NCBI GenBank assembly: GCA_030681375.1
Contig: JAUXWM010000070.1
Location: 1-64,000 of the forward strand
Direction: 5' to 3'
Source of the DNA: Gallionella sp.
GTDB taxonomy: Bacteria > Pseudomonadota > Gammaproteobacteria > Burkholderiales > Gallionellaceae
Length of the DNA: 64,000 nt
Shown: positions 16,921 through 26,152 of the stretch, in pieces
Layout of the letters: every line of letters begins with the position of its first letter
Numbering within the stretch: position 1 is the stretch's first letter
Program-made: the position numbers and the translations under genes
Notes under the pieces: generated by a model
What the model saw: only the letters and a program-made list of their open reading frames with translations
Databases searched by the model: none
What the model was told of the DNA's origin: nothing

Positions 16921-18321
16921 TTAGGTGGGTGAATCAGGTGTGTCGGCAGGATGGAATACTCCGCGTTCAATCAGGAATCTTCCCAGATGCCGGTCATCGC
17001 GATTGGAGTGGTTTAGCATCCAGTCAGCCAGGAACAGGTTGATGCGAAAACCCAAATGCAGTGGATCATCGACATTGGCTTCGATTTCTATTTTTAATCT
17101 GGAGACATAATTTTTGTAGGAATTATGCTGTGCAATATGGTCGGCCGAGAAAGGGTAGTGATGGTCGCGCATCAATTTTTCCTCGAAGTCGAAATGCGCG
17201 CTGATCTGGTTTTCCAGTGTCCGCATCAGTGCGGACACTGTCGCGGGATCAGTGCCGGTCGTGACGGCCTCGTGCAGTTTGGCGATGTGCACTAACAGTT
17301 CACGGTGCTGGCTGTCGATTTCCGCAATGTTCAGCTCATATTTCGCGTCCCACTCCAGTTCGTCGGCTAATTCCTCTGAGCCGACCAGAACCCCTGTCCT
17401 CAGGTAATCCGCGCAGCGCTGCAGATAGACTTGGGCGGGGATGTCATGGGGATTGTCCCTGACGATCTCTTCCAGCAGCGGGTGGGCGCGTTCGACGGCA
17501 CGGGAGTGGTAATAGGCCAGCGCTTCTTCAAATTTTTTCAGGGATAACTTCTTCAGCTCCCTGATCGGTGGCGCATCGTGATCGAATACTTCATAGATTG
17601 ATTCGGCATGGGTCTTGTAGGCGACCTTGACCCGGCCGAGATGACGGACGGAAAATTTGTGTGGTTCGGACAGGCTGTAGAGCGTGTGCTCGCTGATCAG
17701 CAAAGGTGTGCCATAGGTCTTGGTCAGGGTTTGCAGGCGCGAGGCCAGATTGACGGCATGGCTGATTACCGTGCCTTCCATGCGGTTGCCCCCGCCTATG
17801 ACGCCCAGCATCAGCCGTCCGGTATTGACGCCGATGCCGATGCGTATCGGTGCGTAGGTGGCGCGCTCACGCCCCGCGTTGTATTCATCCAGTCTTGCCA
17901 GCATGGACAGGGCGGACGTCAGCGCATCGTCTGCCGAGATGGGGAACAAGGCCATGATCGCGTCACCCATGTACTTGTCTATGATGCCGCGATGCGTGCT
18001 GATGACCGGGTTCATCACCGACAGATAGGAATTGATCATGTCGAAGGTTTGTTGCGGTGTCATGCTTTCCGATAGTGAGGTGAAATCGCGTATGTCGGTG
18101 AACACGACGGACATGGTCTTTTCAACCTGATCGCCCAGTTCGATATCGAGCAGGCTGGCTTTGCCCAGAAAAGAGATCAGATCGCGCGGCACAAAATGCA
18201 GCAGCGTGCGTTCCAGCAGCTTCAGCCGGGCACGCGTACCGGCATGGGCTTCGCGCTCGGCAGCCAGCTCAGATAAGGCATCTTCGGGATGGTCCTCGGG
18301 TATGTCAAAACTGGAGATCAT
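16921..18321 (-). CDS. Class III adenylate cyclase fused to a hemerythrin domain
   Basis: The 466-residue protein has a cyclase domain at about 65-230 and a bacteriohemerythrin domain at about 330-455. The cyclase has both metal aspartates (FTDIRDFTSL and DKYMGDAIMAL), the adenine-type lysine in DKYMGD, and VNLASRL with the transition-state Asn and Arg. The hemerythrin part keeps the diiron ligands: DSQHREL, HFDFEE, HIAQH and HSNRDD. Hemerythrin binds O2 at a diiron site, so the fusion could make cyclic AMP in response to oxygen or iron. A helical linker lies between them. It has no membrane segment. Confidence 0.92.
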   Translation of the reverse strand: MISSFDIPEDHPEDALSELAAEREAHAGTRARLKLLERTLLHFVPRDLISFLGKASLLDIELGDQVEKTMSVVFTDIRDFTSLSESMTPQQTFDMINSYLSVMNPVISTHRGIIDKYMGDAIMALFPISADDALTSALSMLARLDEYNAGRERATYAPIRIGIGVNTGRLMLGVIGGGNRMEGTVISHAVNLASRLQTLTKTYGTPLLISEHTLYSLSEPHKFSVRHLGRVKVAYKTHAESIYEVFDHDAPPIRELKKLSLKKFEEALAYYHSRAVERAHPLLEEIVRDNPHDIPAQVYLQRCADYLRTGVLVGSEELADELEWDAKYELNIAEIDSQHRELLVHIAKLHEAVTTGTDPATVSALMRTLENQISAHFDFEEKLMRDHHYPFSADHIAQHNSYKNYVSRLKIEIEANVDDPLHLGFRINLFLADWMLNHSNRDDRHLGRFLIERGVFHPADTPDSPT

Positions 18322-18849
18322 GCGTTATTCGATGGCCGCTGCGAGCATCTATTAAGAATGAAGGGGTAGCGCAGTGTTGTACAGGCGGTGATTTGTGTCA
18401 ACTGTCTTTAGTCGCGAGGCGGGCGGTTGAAGGGAAGTAAGCAGCGTAGCCAGAATGTAATGCAATGGAATCCGGGACTGTATTCAACTCAAACTGTCCC
18501 TGACCCATCCCCACCCCAACCCTCCCCTTGAAGGGGAGGGAGGCCTTTTCGGAATCGCTGGCCACGCACCAGCCCACCCCAACCCTCCCCTTGAAGGGGG
18601 AGGAGGAGGTGTTGGAATCAGCAGGGACATTCGCCTCAACTATACTCTCCCCCCTTCAAGGGGGGAGTTGGAGGGGGGATGGGGGAAGAATTTTCCAATG
18701 GATAATTTTCGGTAAAGCAAATTCTGGATTGTTTCATTCAGGAATAGGTGATTTATCACCTTTTATTCCGAGGGAAGCCCCTTGCGGGCTCGCAATGACG
18801 AGGTGCGGAGAATTGCCTGTGATTGCCATATTCCGCTAAACTCGGCGCC
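18322..18849. other. Repeat-rich intergenic region
   Basis: There is no supported gene in this 528-base gap. It holds three copies of a GC-rich repeat (18504-18690), a small hairpin GGTGA/TCACC with a T run at 18747-18764, and a dispersed repeat at 18768-18801. The binding-protein gene begins at 18850. Confidence 0.7.
18504..18690. repeat. Three copies of a CCACCCCAACCCTCCCC repeat
   Basis: Two direct copies (18504-18540 and 18571-18610) read CACCCCAACCCTCCCCTTGAAGGGG, and an inverted copy lies at 18644-18687 with CTCCCCCCTTCAAGGGGGG. Each is a small palindrome around TTGAAG. This repeat is of a kind common between genes in betaproteobacteria. The opposite orientation of the last copy allows a large hairpin. 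Confidence 0.8.
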
Positions 18850-20988
18850 ATGAAACGACTTGCCGCTTATTTGTTGCTGACTTTGCTTGCCGCCTGTGAG
18901 GGCGGGCTGTGGAATAACCCCTATTCGGCGGCAGAGGCGGGTAAGCCGATACTCTATACCGCATTCACGGAACGTCCCAAACATCTTGATCCGGCGCAGG
19001 CTTACAGTGAGAACGAGTATGAATTTCTCGCCAATATTTACGCGCCGCCACTGCAATATCATTATCTGAAACGCCCCTACCAACTGGTGCCGTTAGCCGC
19101 CAGCGCCATGCCGGGTGTGCGTTATCTGGACGCACAGCGCCAACCGTTGCCGGAGACGGCGGCTGAGGAAAAAATCGCTTACAGCGTGTATGAAATCCAT
19201 ATTAAGCCGGGCATGCGTTTTCAGCCGCATCCCGCTTTTGCGCGTGATGAAAAAGGTGAGCTGGAATACCTGCATCTGACGCCTGACGATCTACGTGATA
19301 TTCACGCGCCGGGCGACTTTGCGCATAGCGGCACGCGCATCGTGACATCCGGTGATTACGTAAACCAGATCAAAAGGCTGGCGCATCCGCAACTGCATCT
19401 GCCGATTTATGGCGTGATGAGCGAATACATCGTCGGACTGAAAGAATATGCAGCGACCCTGCAGCAGGCGCTGCGCGAGAATCCGGAGGGTTTTCTTGAT
19501 CTGAGTGCCTATGCGCTGCCCGGTGTCGAAGTGGTCGATGAGACGACCTATCGCATCACCGTTTACGGCAAGTATCCGCAGTTTGCCTACTGGCTGGCGA
19601 TGCCATTTTTTGCGCCTATGCCACAGGAAGTCGAGCTTTTTTATGCGCAAGCCGGTATGAAGGAGCGCAACCTGACGCTGGACTGGTGGCCGGTGGGCAG
19701 CGGTCCTTATTACCTGTCCGAAAACGATCCGAACCGGCGCATGGTGCTCTCCCGTAACCCGTATTACAACAGCGAAGGGTATCCGACTGAAGGCGAGGCG
19801 GGCGATGCGCTGCTGCTGGCGGATGCGGGCAAGCCATTGCCGCTGATCGAACAGGTGGTTTTTACGCTGGAAAAAGAAACCATTCCCTACTGGAATAAAT
19901 TTTTGCAGGGTTATTACGATGCCTCCGGTATCAGTTCGGACAGCTTCGATCAGGCCGTTCAAGTCAGCGTCGGCGGCGAAGCCAATGTAACGGACGCGAT
20001 GCAGGCGCAGGGCATCACGCTGTCCACCTCAGTCGCGACTTCTACGATGTACACCGGCTTCAACTGGCTCGACCCGGTGGTGGGGGGAAGCTCGGAAAAG
20101 GCGCGCAAGCTGCGCCAGGCTATCGCGATTGCGGTGGACTTCGAGGAGTTCGTTTCCATCTTCGCCAACGGACGCGGCATCGCGGCGCAATCACCGCTCC
20201 CGCCGGGTATCTTCGGCTACCGTGAGGGCGAGGCCGGAATGAATACGGTGGTGTATGACTGGTCAGCGGGGCAGCCCGTGCGAAAATCCATTGACGAGGC
20301 CAGGCGGCTGCTGGCCGAGGCGGGTTATCCGGGCGGCGTGGATGAAAAAACCCGTCAGCCGCTGGTGATCAATCTGGATACCACCGCCAACGGGGTGGGC
20401 AACAAGTCGCGCCTGGACTGGATGCGCAAGCAGTTCGACAAGATTAACGTACAACTGGTGGTGCGCAGTACCGACTACAACCGCTTCCAGGACAAGATAC
20501 GCCGGGGCGATACGCAAATGTTCTATTTTGGCTGGAATGCCGATTATCCCGACCCGGAAAACTTCCTGTTTTTGTTACACGGCGCACAGGCCAAGATGGG
20601 TAAAGGCGGCGAGAATGCTGCCAATTACAGCAATCCGGAATACGATAGCCTGTTCGAACAGATGAAGAACATGGAAAACAGCACCGAGCGTCAGGCTATC
20701 ATAGCTCGGATGCTGGCGATTCTGCACCGCGATACCCCGTGGCTGTGGGGTTTTCACCCGAAAAATTACGTGTTGCAACACGGCTGGCTGCATAACGTGA
20801 AGCCCAACGTGATGGCGAACAACAAACTCAAATACTGGCGTGTAGAGGCCGGTCAGCGTGACCCACTGCGGGCCGAGTGGAATCAGCCCGGTCTGTGGCC
20901 GCTGTGGCTGGGAATAGTGGCGTTGCTGTTGTCTGCCGGATGGGTTTGGCGGGTGCTGCGCACGCGTGAGAACGCGCGCAGCGGGTGA
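18850..20988 (+). CDS. Peptide-type ABC transporter substrate-binding lipoprotein
   Basis: The 712-residue protein is an SBP_bac_5 (DppA/YejA group) binding protein. It has a lipoprotein signal peptide with LLAAC, the fold phrases FTERPKHLDPAQAYSENEYEF, GSGPYYLSENDPNRRMVLSRNP and KIRRGDTQMFYFGWNADYPDPENFLF. The last about 25 residues form a second hydrophobic segment (LWLGIVALLLSAGWVWRVL), so the protein seems anchored at both ends. Two permease genes follow, separated by a DUF302 gene on the other strand. ATG at 18850 gives the signal peptide. It probably delivers peptides or similar solutes. Confidence 0.9.
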   Translation: MKRLAAYLLLTLLAACEGGLWNNPYSAAEAGKPILYTAFTERPKHLDPAQAYSENEYEFLANIYAPPLQYHYLKRPYQLVPLAASAMPGVRYLDAQRQPLPETAAEEKIAYSVYEIHIKPGMRFQPHPAFARDEKGELEYLHLTPDDLRDIHAPGDFAHSGTRIVTSGDYVNQIKRLAHPQLHLPIYGVMSEYIVGLKEYAATLQQALRENPEGFLDLSAYALPGVEVVDETTYRITVYGKYPQFAYWLAMPFFAPMPQEVELFYAQAGMKERNLTLDWWPVGSGPYYLSENDPNRRMVLSRNPYYNSEGYPTEGEAGDALLLADAGKPLPLIEQVVFTLEKETIPYWNKFLQGYYDASGISSDSFDQAVQVSVGGEANVTDAMQAQGITLSTSVATSTMYTGFNWLDPVVGGSSEKARKLRQAIAIAVDFEEFVSIFANGRGIAAQSPLPPGIFGYREGEAGMNTVVYDWSAGQPVRKSIDEARRLLAEAGYPGGVDEKTRQPLVINLDTTANGVGNKSRLDWMRKQFDKINVQLVVRSTDYNRFQDKIRRGDTQMFYFGWNADYPDPENFLFLLHGAQAKMGKGGENAANYSNPEYDSLFEQMKNMENSTERQAIIARMLAILHRDTPWLWGFHPKNYVLQHGWLHNVKPNVMANNKLKYWRVEAGQRDPLRAEWNQPGLWPLWLGIVALLLSAGWVWRVLRTRENARSG

Positions 20989-21372
20989 TTATTTCGCCTC
21001 GTTCATCATCAGTATGATTTTTTCTTCGACTTCTTTGGCAACCTGAGTTAACGCCGGGTCTTGCGACAGCGCGGAAAGCATTTGAGCCGGGCTGATCATG
21101 CCGATTTTGGTTTTGCCTTTTTCCGTGTAAACCGATATGCGGCACGGCAATGCCATGTTCAGGCGCATGTCGCTGGCCAGCACTTTGGCCGCTTGTCCGG
21201 GATTGCATACTTCGAATACATTGCAATTTTCCTCAAAGGCTATGCCCTTGCCGCGCAATGTGTTGCCTATGTTGTGTACGTGCAGCACGCCGAAGCTGTG
21301 ATGCTTGACGGCGGATTCAAGATCTGTCGATGCCTGTTCGAATGACTTGTCTGTTTCAACGATGTAATACAT
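20989..21372 (-). CDS. DUF302-family protein
   Basis: The 127-residue protein fits the DUF302 domain: YYIVETDKSFEQASTDLESAV, FGVLHVHNIGNTL, VFEVCNPGQAAKVLASD and LPCRISVYTEKGKTKIGM. Its reaction is unknown. It sits tail to tail with the binding-protein gene (stops adjacent at 20988/20989) and interrupts the transporter cluster, head to head with the first permease. Two cysteines (VCNPG and LPCRI) are conserved in the family. Confidence 0.85.
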   Translation of the reverse strand: MYYIVETDKSFEQASTDLESAVKHHSFGVLHVHNIGNTLRGKGIAFEENCNVFEVCNPGQAAKVLASDMRLNMALPCRISVYTEKGKTKIGMISPAQMLSALSQDPALTQVAKEVEEKIILMMNEAK

Positions 21373-21500
21373 GAAATCCCCTTTGATAGATTAACCCTGC
21401 CAGGTTGCAGGAGCTGAAAAGCGCTATTTTTGCCGGATGCATTTTCCGTCACGTGTCACTGTTTGGCAATTCAATATTTGCCCGTACAATACGCGCACTC

Positions 21501-22478
21501 ATGATCGCCTACCTTATCCGCCGCATTCTTTACGCCATTCCGATTCTCATTGGGGTGAATCTGCTCACGTTTGCGCTGTTTTTTGTGGTGAATACGCCGG
21601 ATGACATGGCGCGCATGCAGCTGGGTGTCAAACGCGTGACGCCGGAAGCGATCGAGAAATGGAAACTGCAGCACGGTTATGACAAGCCGATGATGATCAA
21701 CAGCGCGGCGGCCGGCATCGGCAAGCTCACCGATACGATTTTCTGGCAGAAGTCCGCCAGCATGTTCGTGCTGGACTTCGGCTATTCCGATGACGGGCGC
21801 AGTATTTCGCGCGAAATCGCCACGCGCATGGGGCCCAGTCTGGCGATTGCCTTGCCGACATTTTTGATTGGATTGATTATTTATGTCAGCTTTGCCTTGC
21901 TGATGACGCTGTTCCGCGCCACCGCGCTGGACATCGCAGGTGTGGCCTTGTGCGTATTGTTGATGTCTATTTCCGGCCTGTTTTATATCATCGGCGGGCA
22001 ATTTCTTATTAGTAAGTTGTGGCATCTGGTGCCGATTTCCGGCTATGACGGCGGCCTGAACAGCTTCAAATTTGTGGTGCTGCCCATTGCGATCGGTGTG
22101 ATTGGCGGCATAGGCTCCAGCAGTCGCTGGTATCGCACCATCTTTCTGGAAGAGATTGGCAAGGACTACGCGCGTACTGCGCGTGCCAAGGGTTTATCTG
22201 AATTGCGCGTGCTGTTCACCCATGTGCTCAAGAATGCGATGATTCCGATTCTGACCGGCGTAGTGGTGGTGATCCCCTTGCTGTTCATGGGCAGTTTGCT
22301 CACCGAGTCGTTTTTCGGTATTCCGGGTCTGGGCAGCTATACGATAGATGCGATTAATGCCCAGGATTTCTCGGTGGTGCGTGCGATGGTGTTCCTGGGT
22401 TCACTGCTGTACATCGTCGGACTGATACTCACCGATATTTCGTACACAATGGTCGATCCACGGGTGCGGCTGCAATGA
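21501..22478 (+). CDS. ABC peptide transporter permease, DppB type
   Basis: The 325-residue protein is an oligopeptide-type permease: an N-terminal segment IAYLIRRILYAIPILIGVNLLTF, five more membrane segments, and the ATPase-docking loop DYARTARAKGLSELRVLFTHVLKNAMIP near 225-255. It ends with DISYTMVDPRVRL, as in DppB-like proteins. The ATG at 21501 begins the standard N-terminus; an earlier ATG in frame would add 32 residues without family support. The second permease starts 31 bases after its stop. Confidence 0.93.
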   Translation: MIAYLIRRILYAIPILIGVNLLTFALFFVVNTPDDMARMQLGVKRVTPEAIEKWKLQHGYDKPMMINSAAAGIGKLTDTIFWQKSASMFVLDFGYSDDGRSISREIATRMGPSLAIALPTFLIGLIIYVSFALLMTLFRATALDIAGVALCVLLMSISGLFYIIGGQFLISKLWHLVPISGYDGGLNSFKFVVLPIAIGVIGGIGSSSRWYRTIFLEEIGKDYARTARAKGLSELRVLFTHVLKNAMIPILTGVVVVIPLLFMGSLLTESFFGIPGLGSYTIDAINAQDFSVVRAMVFLGSLLYIVGLILTDISYTMVDPRVRLQ

Positions 22479-22509
22479 TCAAAAAAGATTGGCGCGAGGT
22501 TTTGGGCTT

Positions 22510-23877
22510 ATGAGTTTCATGCCCGTCATTTTGTGGAGCGATGCGCTGGTGTTTCTGCTGCTGGCCGCGTGCGCTGCTGTAACCTGGTATGTGCGCCGTC
22601 AGGAGCATTTGCTGCTGCCTTGGCGGCGCGTGGCGCAAAGCGGTGTGGCGATGGTCTCCTTGCTGGTGCTGTCGCTTTTTCTGCTGGTGGGCGGGCTGGA
22701 CACGCTGCACTACCGGGTTGCGTTGCAGGATAAAAATGGCGGCCAGACGGTGTATTCGCCTGAAGTGCTGAGCGTATTCGATAAACTGGTCGAGCCGCTG
22801 CGATTGCACACCGAGAAGACCTATTCCGCGCCGCTGGCAGTGACGCTCTATGCGAAGGAAAGCATTACCGATGCACAGGGGCGCGTGGTGCGCGAGTATC
22901 CCAGATTGCAATACGGCGGGGCGCATCTGAGTGACGCCGCGCAGCGCAACGGCGATGTCATGCGGCGGGCGTTGACCGGCGCGCTGGCGGGGTTGCTGGT
23001 TGCAGGGGTGTTCTGCGTAGGGTGGGCGCGTTGTTTGCCCACGCGTGGGGAATCAGGCGGTGGGCAATTCTGCCCACCCTACCGGAGCATGCTCGTCATC
23101 GCCGCGCTGATCGGCATGACCGCCAACCTCGCCGCTGTCTATCACGTGTTGGGCACCGATAAGGTCGGTCAGGATGTGTTGTATCTGGCACTCAAGAGCA
23201 TACGCACCGGATTGATTATCGGCACGGTGACCACGCTGGTGACCTTGCCGCTGGCGCTGTTTCTGGGGGTGGCGGCGGGTTATTTTAGAGGCTGGGTAGA
23301 TGATGTGATCCAGTACGTCTATACGGTGCTGAGTTCCATCCCCAGCGTGTTGCTGATCGCGGCGGCGGTGCTGATGATGCAGGTAACCATAGACACGCAT
23401 CCCGACTGGTTCGATACCGCAGCTTCGCGCGCCGACCTCAGGCTGGTGTTCCTATGCCTCATTCTGGGTATGACCAGCTGGACCGGGCTGTGCCGTTTGC
23501 TGCGCGGTGAGACGCTCAAGTTGCGTGAAATGGAATATATTCAGGCGGCTCAATCGTTTGGTGTGTCGTCTTTGCGAATTTTGTCGCGCCACATCATGCC
23601 GAATGTGATGCACATTATCTTGATCGCATTGGTGATGGATTTCTCTGCACTGGTGCTGGCCGAGGCGGTGCTGTCCTATGTCGGCGTGGGCGTGGATCCT
23701 TCGATGATCAGTTTCGGCACCATGATCAACGGCGCGCGGCTGGAAATGGCGCGTGAACCGATGGTGTGGTGGGCGCTGGCCGCCGCGTTCGGCTTCATGC
23801 TGGTGCTGGTGCTGGCGGCAAACTTATTCGCCGACGCGGTGCGTGATGCGTTCGATCCGCGATTGAATAGGACGTAA
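22510..23877 (+). CDS. ABC peptide transporter permease, DppC type, with repeat-encoded insert
   Basis: The 455-residue protein has the DppC layout: an N-terminal membrane pair, a large periplasmic loop, and a C-terminal transport domain with DKVGQDVLYLALKSIRTGL and the docking loop REMEYIQAAQSFGVSSLRILSRHIMPNV. A palindromic repeat at 23017-23082 adds 22 residues (FCVGWARCLPTRGESGGGQFCPPYR region) in frame after the second domain's first segment. The start ATG at 22510 has GAGG 11 bases upstream. No ATPase gene follows; the next gene is tig. The transporter must borrow an ATPase made elsewhere. Confidence 0.9.
   Translation: MSFMPVILWSDALVFLLLAACAAVTWYVRRQEHLLLPWRRVAQSGVAMVSLLVLSLFLLVGGLDTLHYRVALQDKNGGQTVYSPEVLSVFDKLVEPLRLHTEKTYSAPLAVTLYAKESITDAQGRVVREYPRLQYGGAHLSDAAQRNGDVMRRALTGALAGLLVAGVFCVGWARCLPTRGESGGGQFCPPYRSMLVIAALIGMTANLAAVYHVLGTDKVGQDVLYLALKSIRTGLIIGTVTTLVTLPLALFLGVAAGYFRGWVDDVIQYVYTVLSSIPSVLLIAAAVLMMQVTIDTHPDWFDTAASRADLRLVFLCLILGMTSWTGLCRLLRGETLKLREMEYIQAAQSFGVSSLRILSRHIMPNVMHIILIALVMDFSALVLAEAVLSYVGVGVDPSMISFGTMINGARLEMAREPMVWWALAAAFGFMLVLVLAANLFADAVRDAFDPRLNRT
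23017..23082. repeat. Palindromic repeat inserted inside the DppC-type gene
   Basis: GTAGGGTGGGC at 23017-23027 is repeated in inverted form as GCCCACCCTAC at 23072-23082, and inner arms (TTGCCCACGCG and CGGTGGGCAA) also pair. The 66-base unit resembles a mobile intergenic repeat common in proteobacteria. Its length is a multiple of three and it carries no stop in the reading frame used. Confidence 0.75.
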
Positions 23878-24189
23878 TTGCGCGGTTTGCCGCGCAACAT
23901 CCGTGTCGTATGCGCGGCGCTGACAGATGCTTTTAGCTGCTTTTTCCGTCTGACTTTTTGGCTTTTGCTTATTAAGATTTTGTTTCATGTGTTATCCTTC
24001 GTCGCGGTTAAAATAGTGGAATTCCCCGGAAATTTTCAGAGGATTATCTGGAAGCCGGCTGAAGCCGCTATATGACAACGATTGCAGGGTGTGAGAGGTA
24101 TGGTTTGAATTGCAACGCCATCAAGCGTGAGAATTCGAGTTCTCTCTTGCATCAGCATCCCATTCAAATTCAATTCAAGGAAATACAGC
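23878..24189. other. Intergenic region upstream of tig
   Basis: The 312 bases hold no supported gene. They contain the promoter and leader of the tig-clpP-clpX run. The leader just before tig is rich in short A/T stretches with AAGGAAAT as ribosome site. No strong promoter pair could be picked out. Confidence 0.5.
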
Positions 24190-25488
24190 ATGCCCAGCGT
24201 AGAAACTGTGAGCGCGTTAGAACGTCGCCTGAACGCATCCATTCCCCAACAAGCCCTTAGTGGCCAAATTGCTGCACGCTTGAAACATTTCGGGCGTACC
24301 GCAAAAATACCCGGATTCCGTCCCGGTAAAATCCCGACAAAAATTCTGGATCAGCACTTTGGTGCACAGGCGCGTCAGGAGTCGCTGAGTGATATTGTGC
24401 AGCGTGCGTTTATCGAAGCCGTGCAGGCCAATGCCTTGAAAGTGGCGGGTGATCCGTCATTTGAAATTCTGACTAATAATCTGGATGCTGACGAGATTGA
24501 ATACAGCGCGACTTTCGAGGTTTATCCCGAGGTGGTGTTGGGCGATGTGGGCGGCGAATCAGTAGAACGTTCGACGTATGAATTGAGCCAGACTGATGTG
24601 GATAACACCATTGCCACTTTGCGCAAGCAACGCGCAACATACGAGGCGGTTACGCGTGCGGCTCAGAATGACGATAAAGTTGTGATTGACTTCGTCGGCA
24701 AGCTGGACGGAGTGGTATTTCAAGGTGGTGAAGCCAAGGAATATCCAGTCACGCTGGGTTCGGGACGCATGCTGCCGGAATTTGAGGCGGCTATCGCCGG
24801 CATGAATATCGGTGAAGTTAAATCGTTTGACATGACTTTCCCGGAAAATTATCACGGCAAGGATGTGGCGGGTAAGCAAGTTACCTTCACCATTACGCTG
24901 AATAGTGTCGAAGCGCCGGTGTTGCCTGAAGTGGATGCGGAATTTGCCAAGGCTGTCGGCGTCGCTGATGGGGATGTGGTTAAGCTGGAACAGGAAATTC
25001 GCAGCAATCTGGAGCGTGAAGTGACACGCCGCCTGAAGGGGCGCAACAAGGAAGTTGCCATGGATGCGCTGCTGAATGTTGCACAATTCGATTTGCCCAA
25101 GGCACTGGTGCAATGGGAGTCGCAGCGTCTGATGCAGCAAACCGCGCAGGAAATGGAGCAGCGCGGCATGACGACCAAGAATATGCAGCTGCCCTTGGAA
25201 TTGTTCCGCGAGCGCGCTGAAAAACGCGTTAAGCTGGGTCTGATTCTGGCTGAGTTGGTGGAAAAGTTTGATTTAAAGGCACAGCCTGAGAAAGTTCGTG
25301 CGCTGGTTGAAGACTATGCGCAGAGTTTTGATCATCCTGAAGAGGTGGTGCGCTGGTACTACGCTGACCCTGCACGCTATCAGGAAATAGAAAATCTGGT
25401 GCTGGAAGAAAATACCGTGGATTGGGTGTTTTCCCGCGCTCAGGTGACTGATAAGCCTGTGGAGTTTGCAGAATTGATGGGGAACTAG
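24190..25488 (+). CDS. tig: Trigger factor
   Basis: The 432-residue protein is the ribosome-associated chaperone. The ribosome-binding signature GFRPGKIP lies at about 43-50, the FKBP-type isomerase domain spans about 150-240 ([31 protein letters not shown]), and the C-terminal helical chaperone arms follow ([14 protein letters not shown]). It folds new chains at the exit tunnel. The ATG at 24190 has AAGGAA upstream and gives the normal N-terminus; an upstream ATG in frame is unsupported. clpP starts two bases after its stop. Confidence 0.97.
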   Translation: MPSVETVSALERRLNASIPQQALSGQIAARLKHFGRTAKIPGFRPGKIPTKILDQHFGAQARQESLSDIVQRAFIEAVQANALKVAGDPSFEILTNNLDADEIEYSATFEVYPEVVLGDVGGESVERSTYELSQTDVDNTIATLRKQRATYEAVTRAAQNDDKVVIDFVGKLDGVVFQGGEAKEYPVTLGSGRMLPEFEAAIAGMNIGEVKSFDMTFPENYHGKDVAGKQVTFTITLNSVEAPVLPEVDAEFAKAVGVADGDVVKLEQEIRSNLEREVTRRLKGRNKEVAMDALLNVAQFDLPKALVQWESQRLMQQTAQEMEQRGMTTKNMQLPLELFRERAEKRVKLGLILAELVEKFDLKAQPEKVRALVEDYAQSFDHPEEVVRWYYADPARYQEIENLVLEENTVDWVFSRAQVTDKPVEFAELMGN

Positions 25489-25489
25489 C

Positions 25490-26125
25490 ATGCCTTACCA
25501 CGAAAATTCTCTGTCCGGACACCGGCAAGAGACGCAAAATATCGGCATGATCCCAATGGTTGTTGAAACCAGTGGTCGCGGTGAGCGGGCCTACGATATT
25601 TACTCGCGTCTGCTTAAGGAGCGCGTGGTGTTTTTGGTGGGTGAGGTTAACGATCACAGCGCGAATCTGATTGTGGCGCAATTGTTATTTCTGGAGTCCG
25701 AGAATCCCGATAAGGACATCCATTTGTACATCAATTCGCCGGGTGGTTCGGTGACTGCAGGCATGGCAATCTACGATACCATGCAATTCATCAAGCCTGA
25801 TGTCAGCACGCTGTGTATCGGGCAAGCGGCCAGTATGGGCGCGTTCCTGTTGACGGCCGGCGAGAAGGGCAAGCGTTTCTGTCTGCCTAATTCGCGTGTG
25901 ATGATCCATCAGCCACTGGGCGGGTTCCGCGGGCAGGCTTCGGATATTGAGATTCATGCGAGAGAAATTCTTTATTTGAAGCAGAAACTTAATCAGATGC
26001 TGGCGCAGCATACCGGTAAAACTGTCGAGGAAATCGAGCGTGACACAGATCGCGACAATTTCCTGAGTGCGGCGGATGCCGTGACATATGGCCTGGTTGA
26101 CCAAGTGCTTGATAAACGTATTTAA
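25490..26125 (+). CDS. clpP: ATP-dependent Clp protease proteolytic subunit
   Basis: The 211-residue protein is ClpP. The catalytic triad is serine 115 in [11 protein letters not shown], histidine 140 in MIHQPLGG, and aspartate 189 in [10 protein letters not shown]. The chamber strand [19 protein letters not shown] is intact. ClpP forms a tetradecamer and degrades proteins handed over by ClpX. Its stop is followed by clpX after 27 bases, and tig precedes it with a one-base gap, so the three are one operon. Confidence 0.98.
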   Translation: MPYHENSLSGHRQETQNIGMIPMVVETSGRGERAYDIYSRLLKERVVFLVGEVNDHSANLIVAQLLFLESENPDKDIHLYINSPGGSVTAGMAIYDTMQFIKPDVSTLCIGQAASMGAFLLTAGEKGKRFCLPNSRVMIHQPLGGFRGQASDIEIHAREILYLKQKLNQMLAQHTGKTVEEIERDTDRDNFLSAADAVTYGLVDQVLDKRI

Positions 26126-26152
26126 AGACAGCTTGATGAAAGGTGAGTCGAT

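Noticed and set aside
18504..18690. CRISPR-like array
   Set aside because: Only three units of mixed orientation with unequal spacing, and no cas genes; it is a dispersed intergenic repeat.
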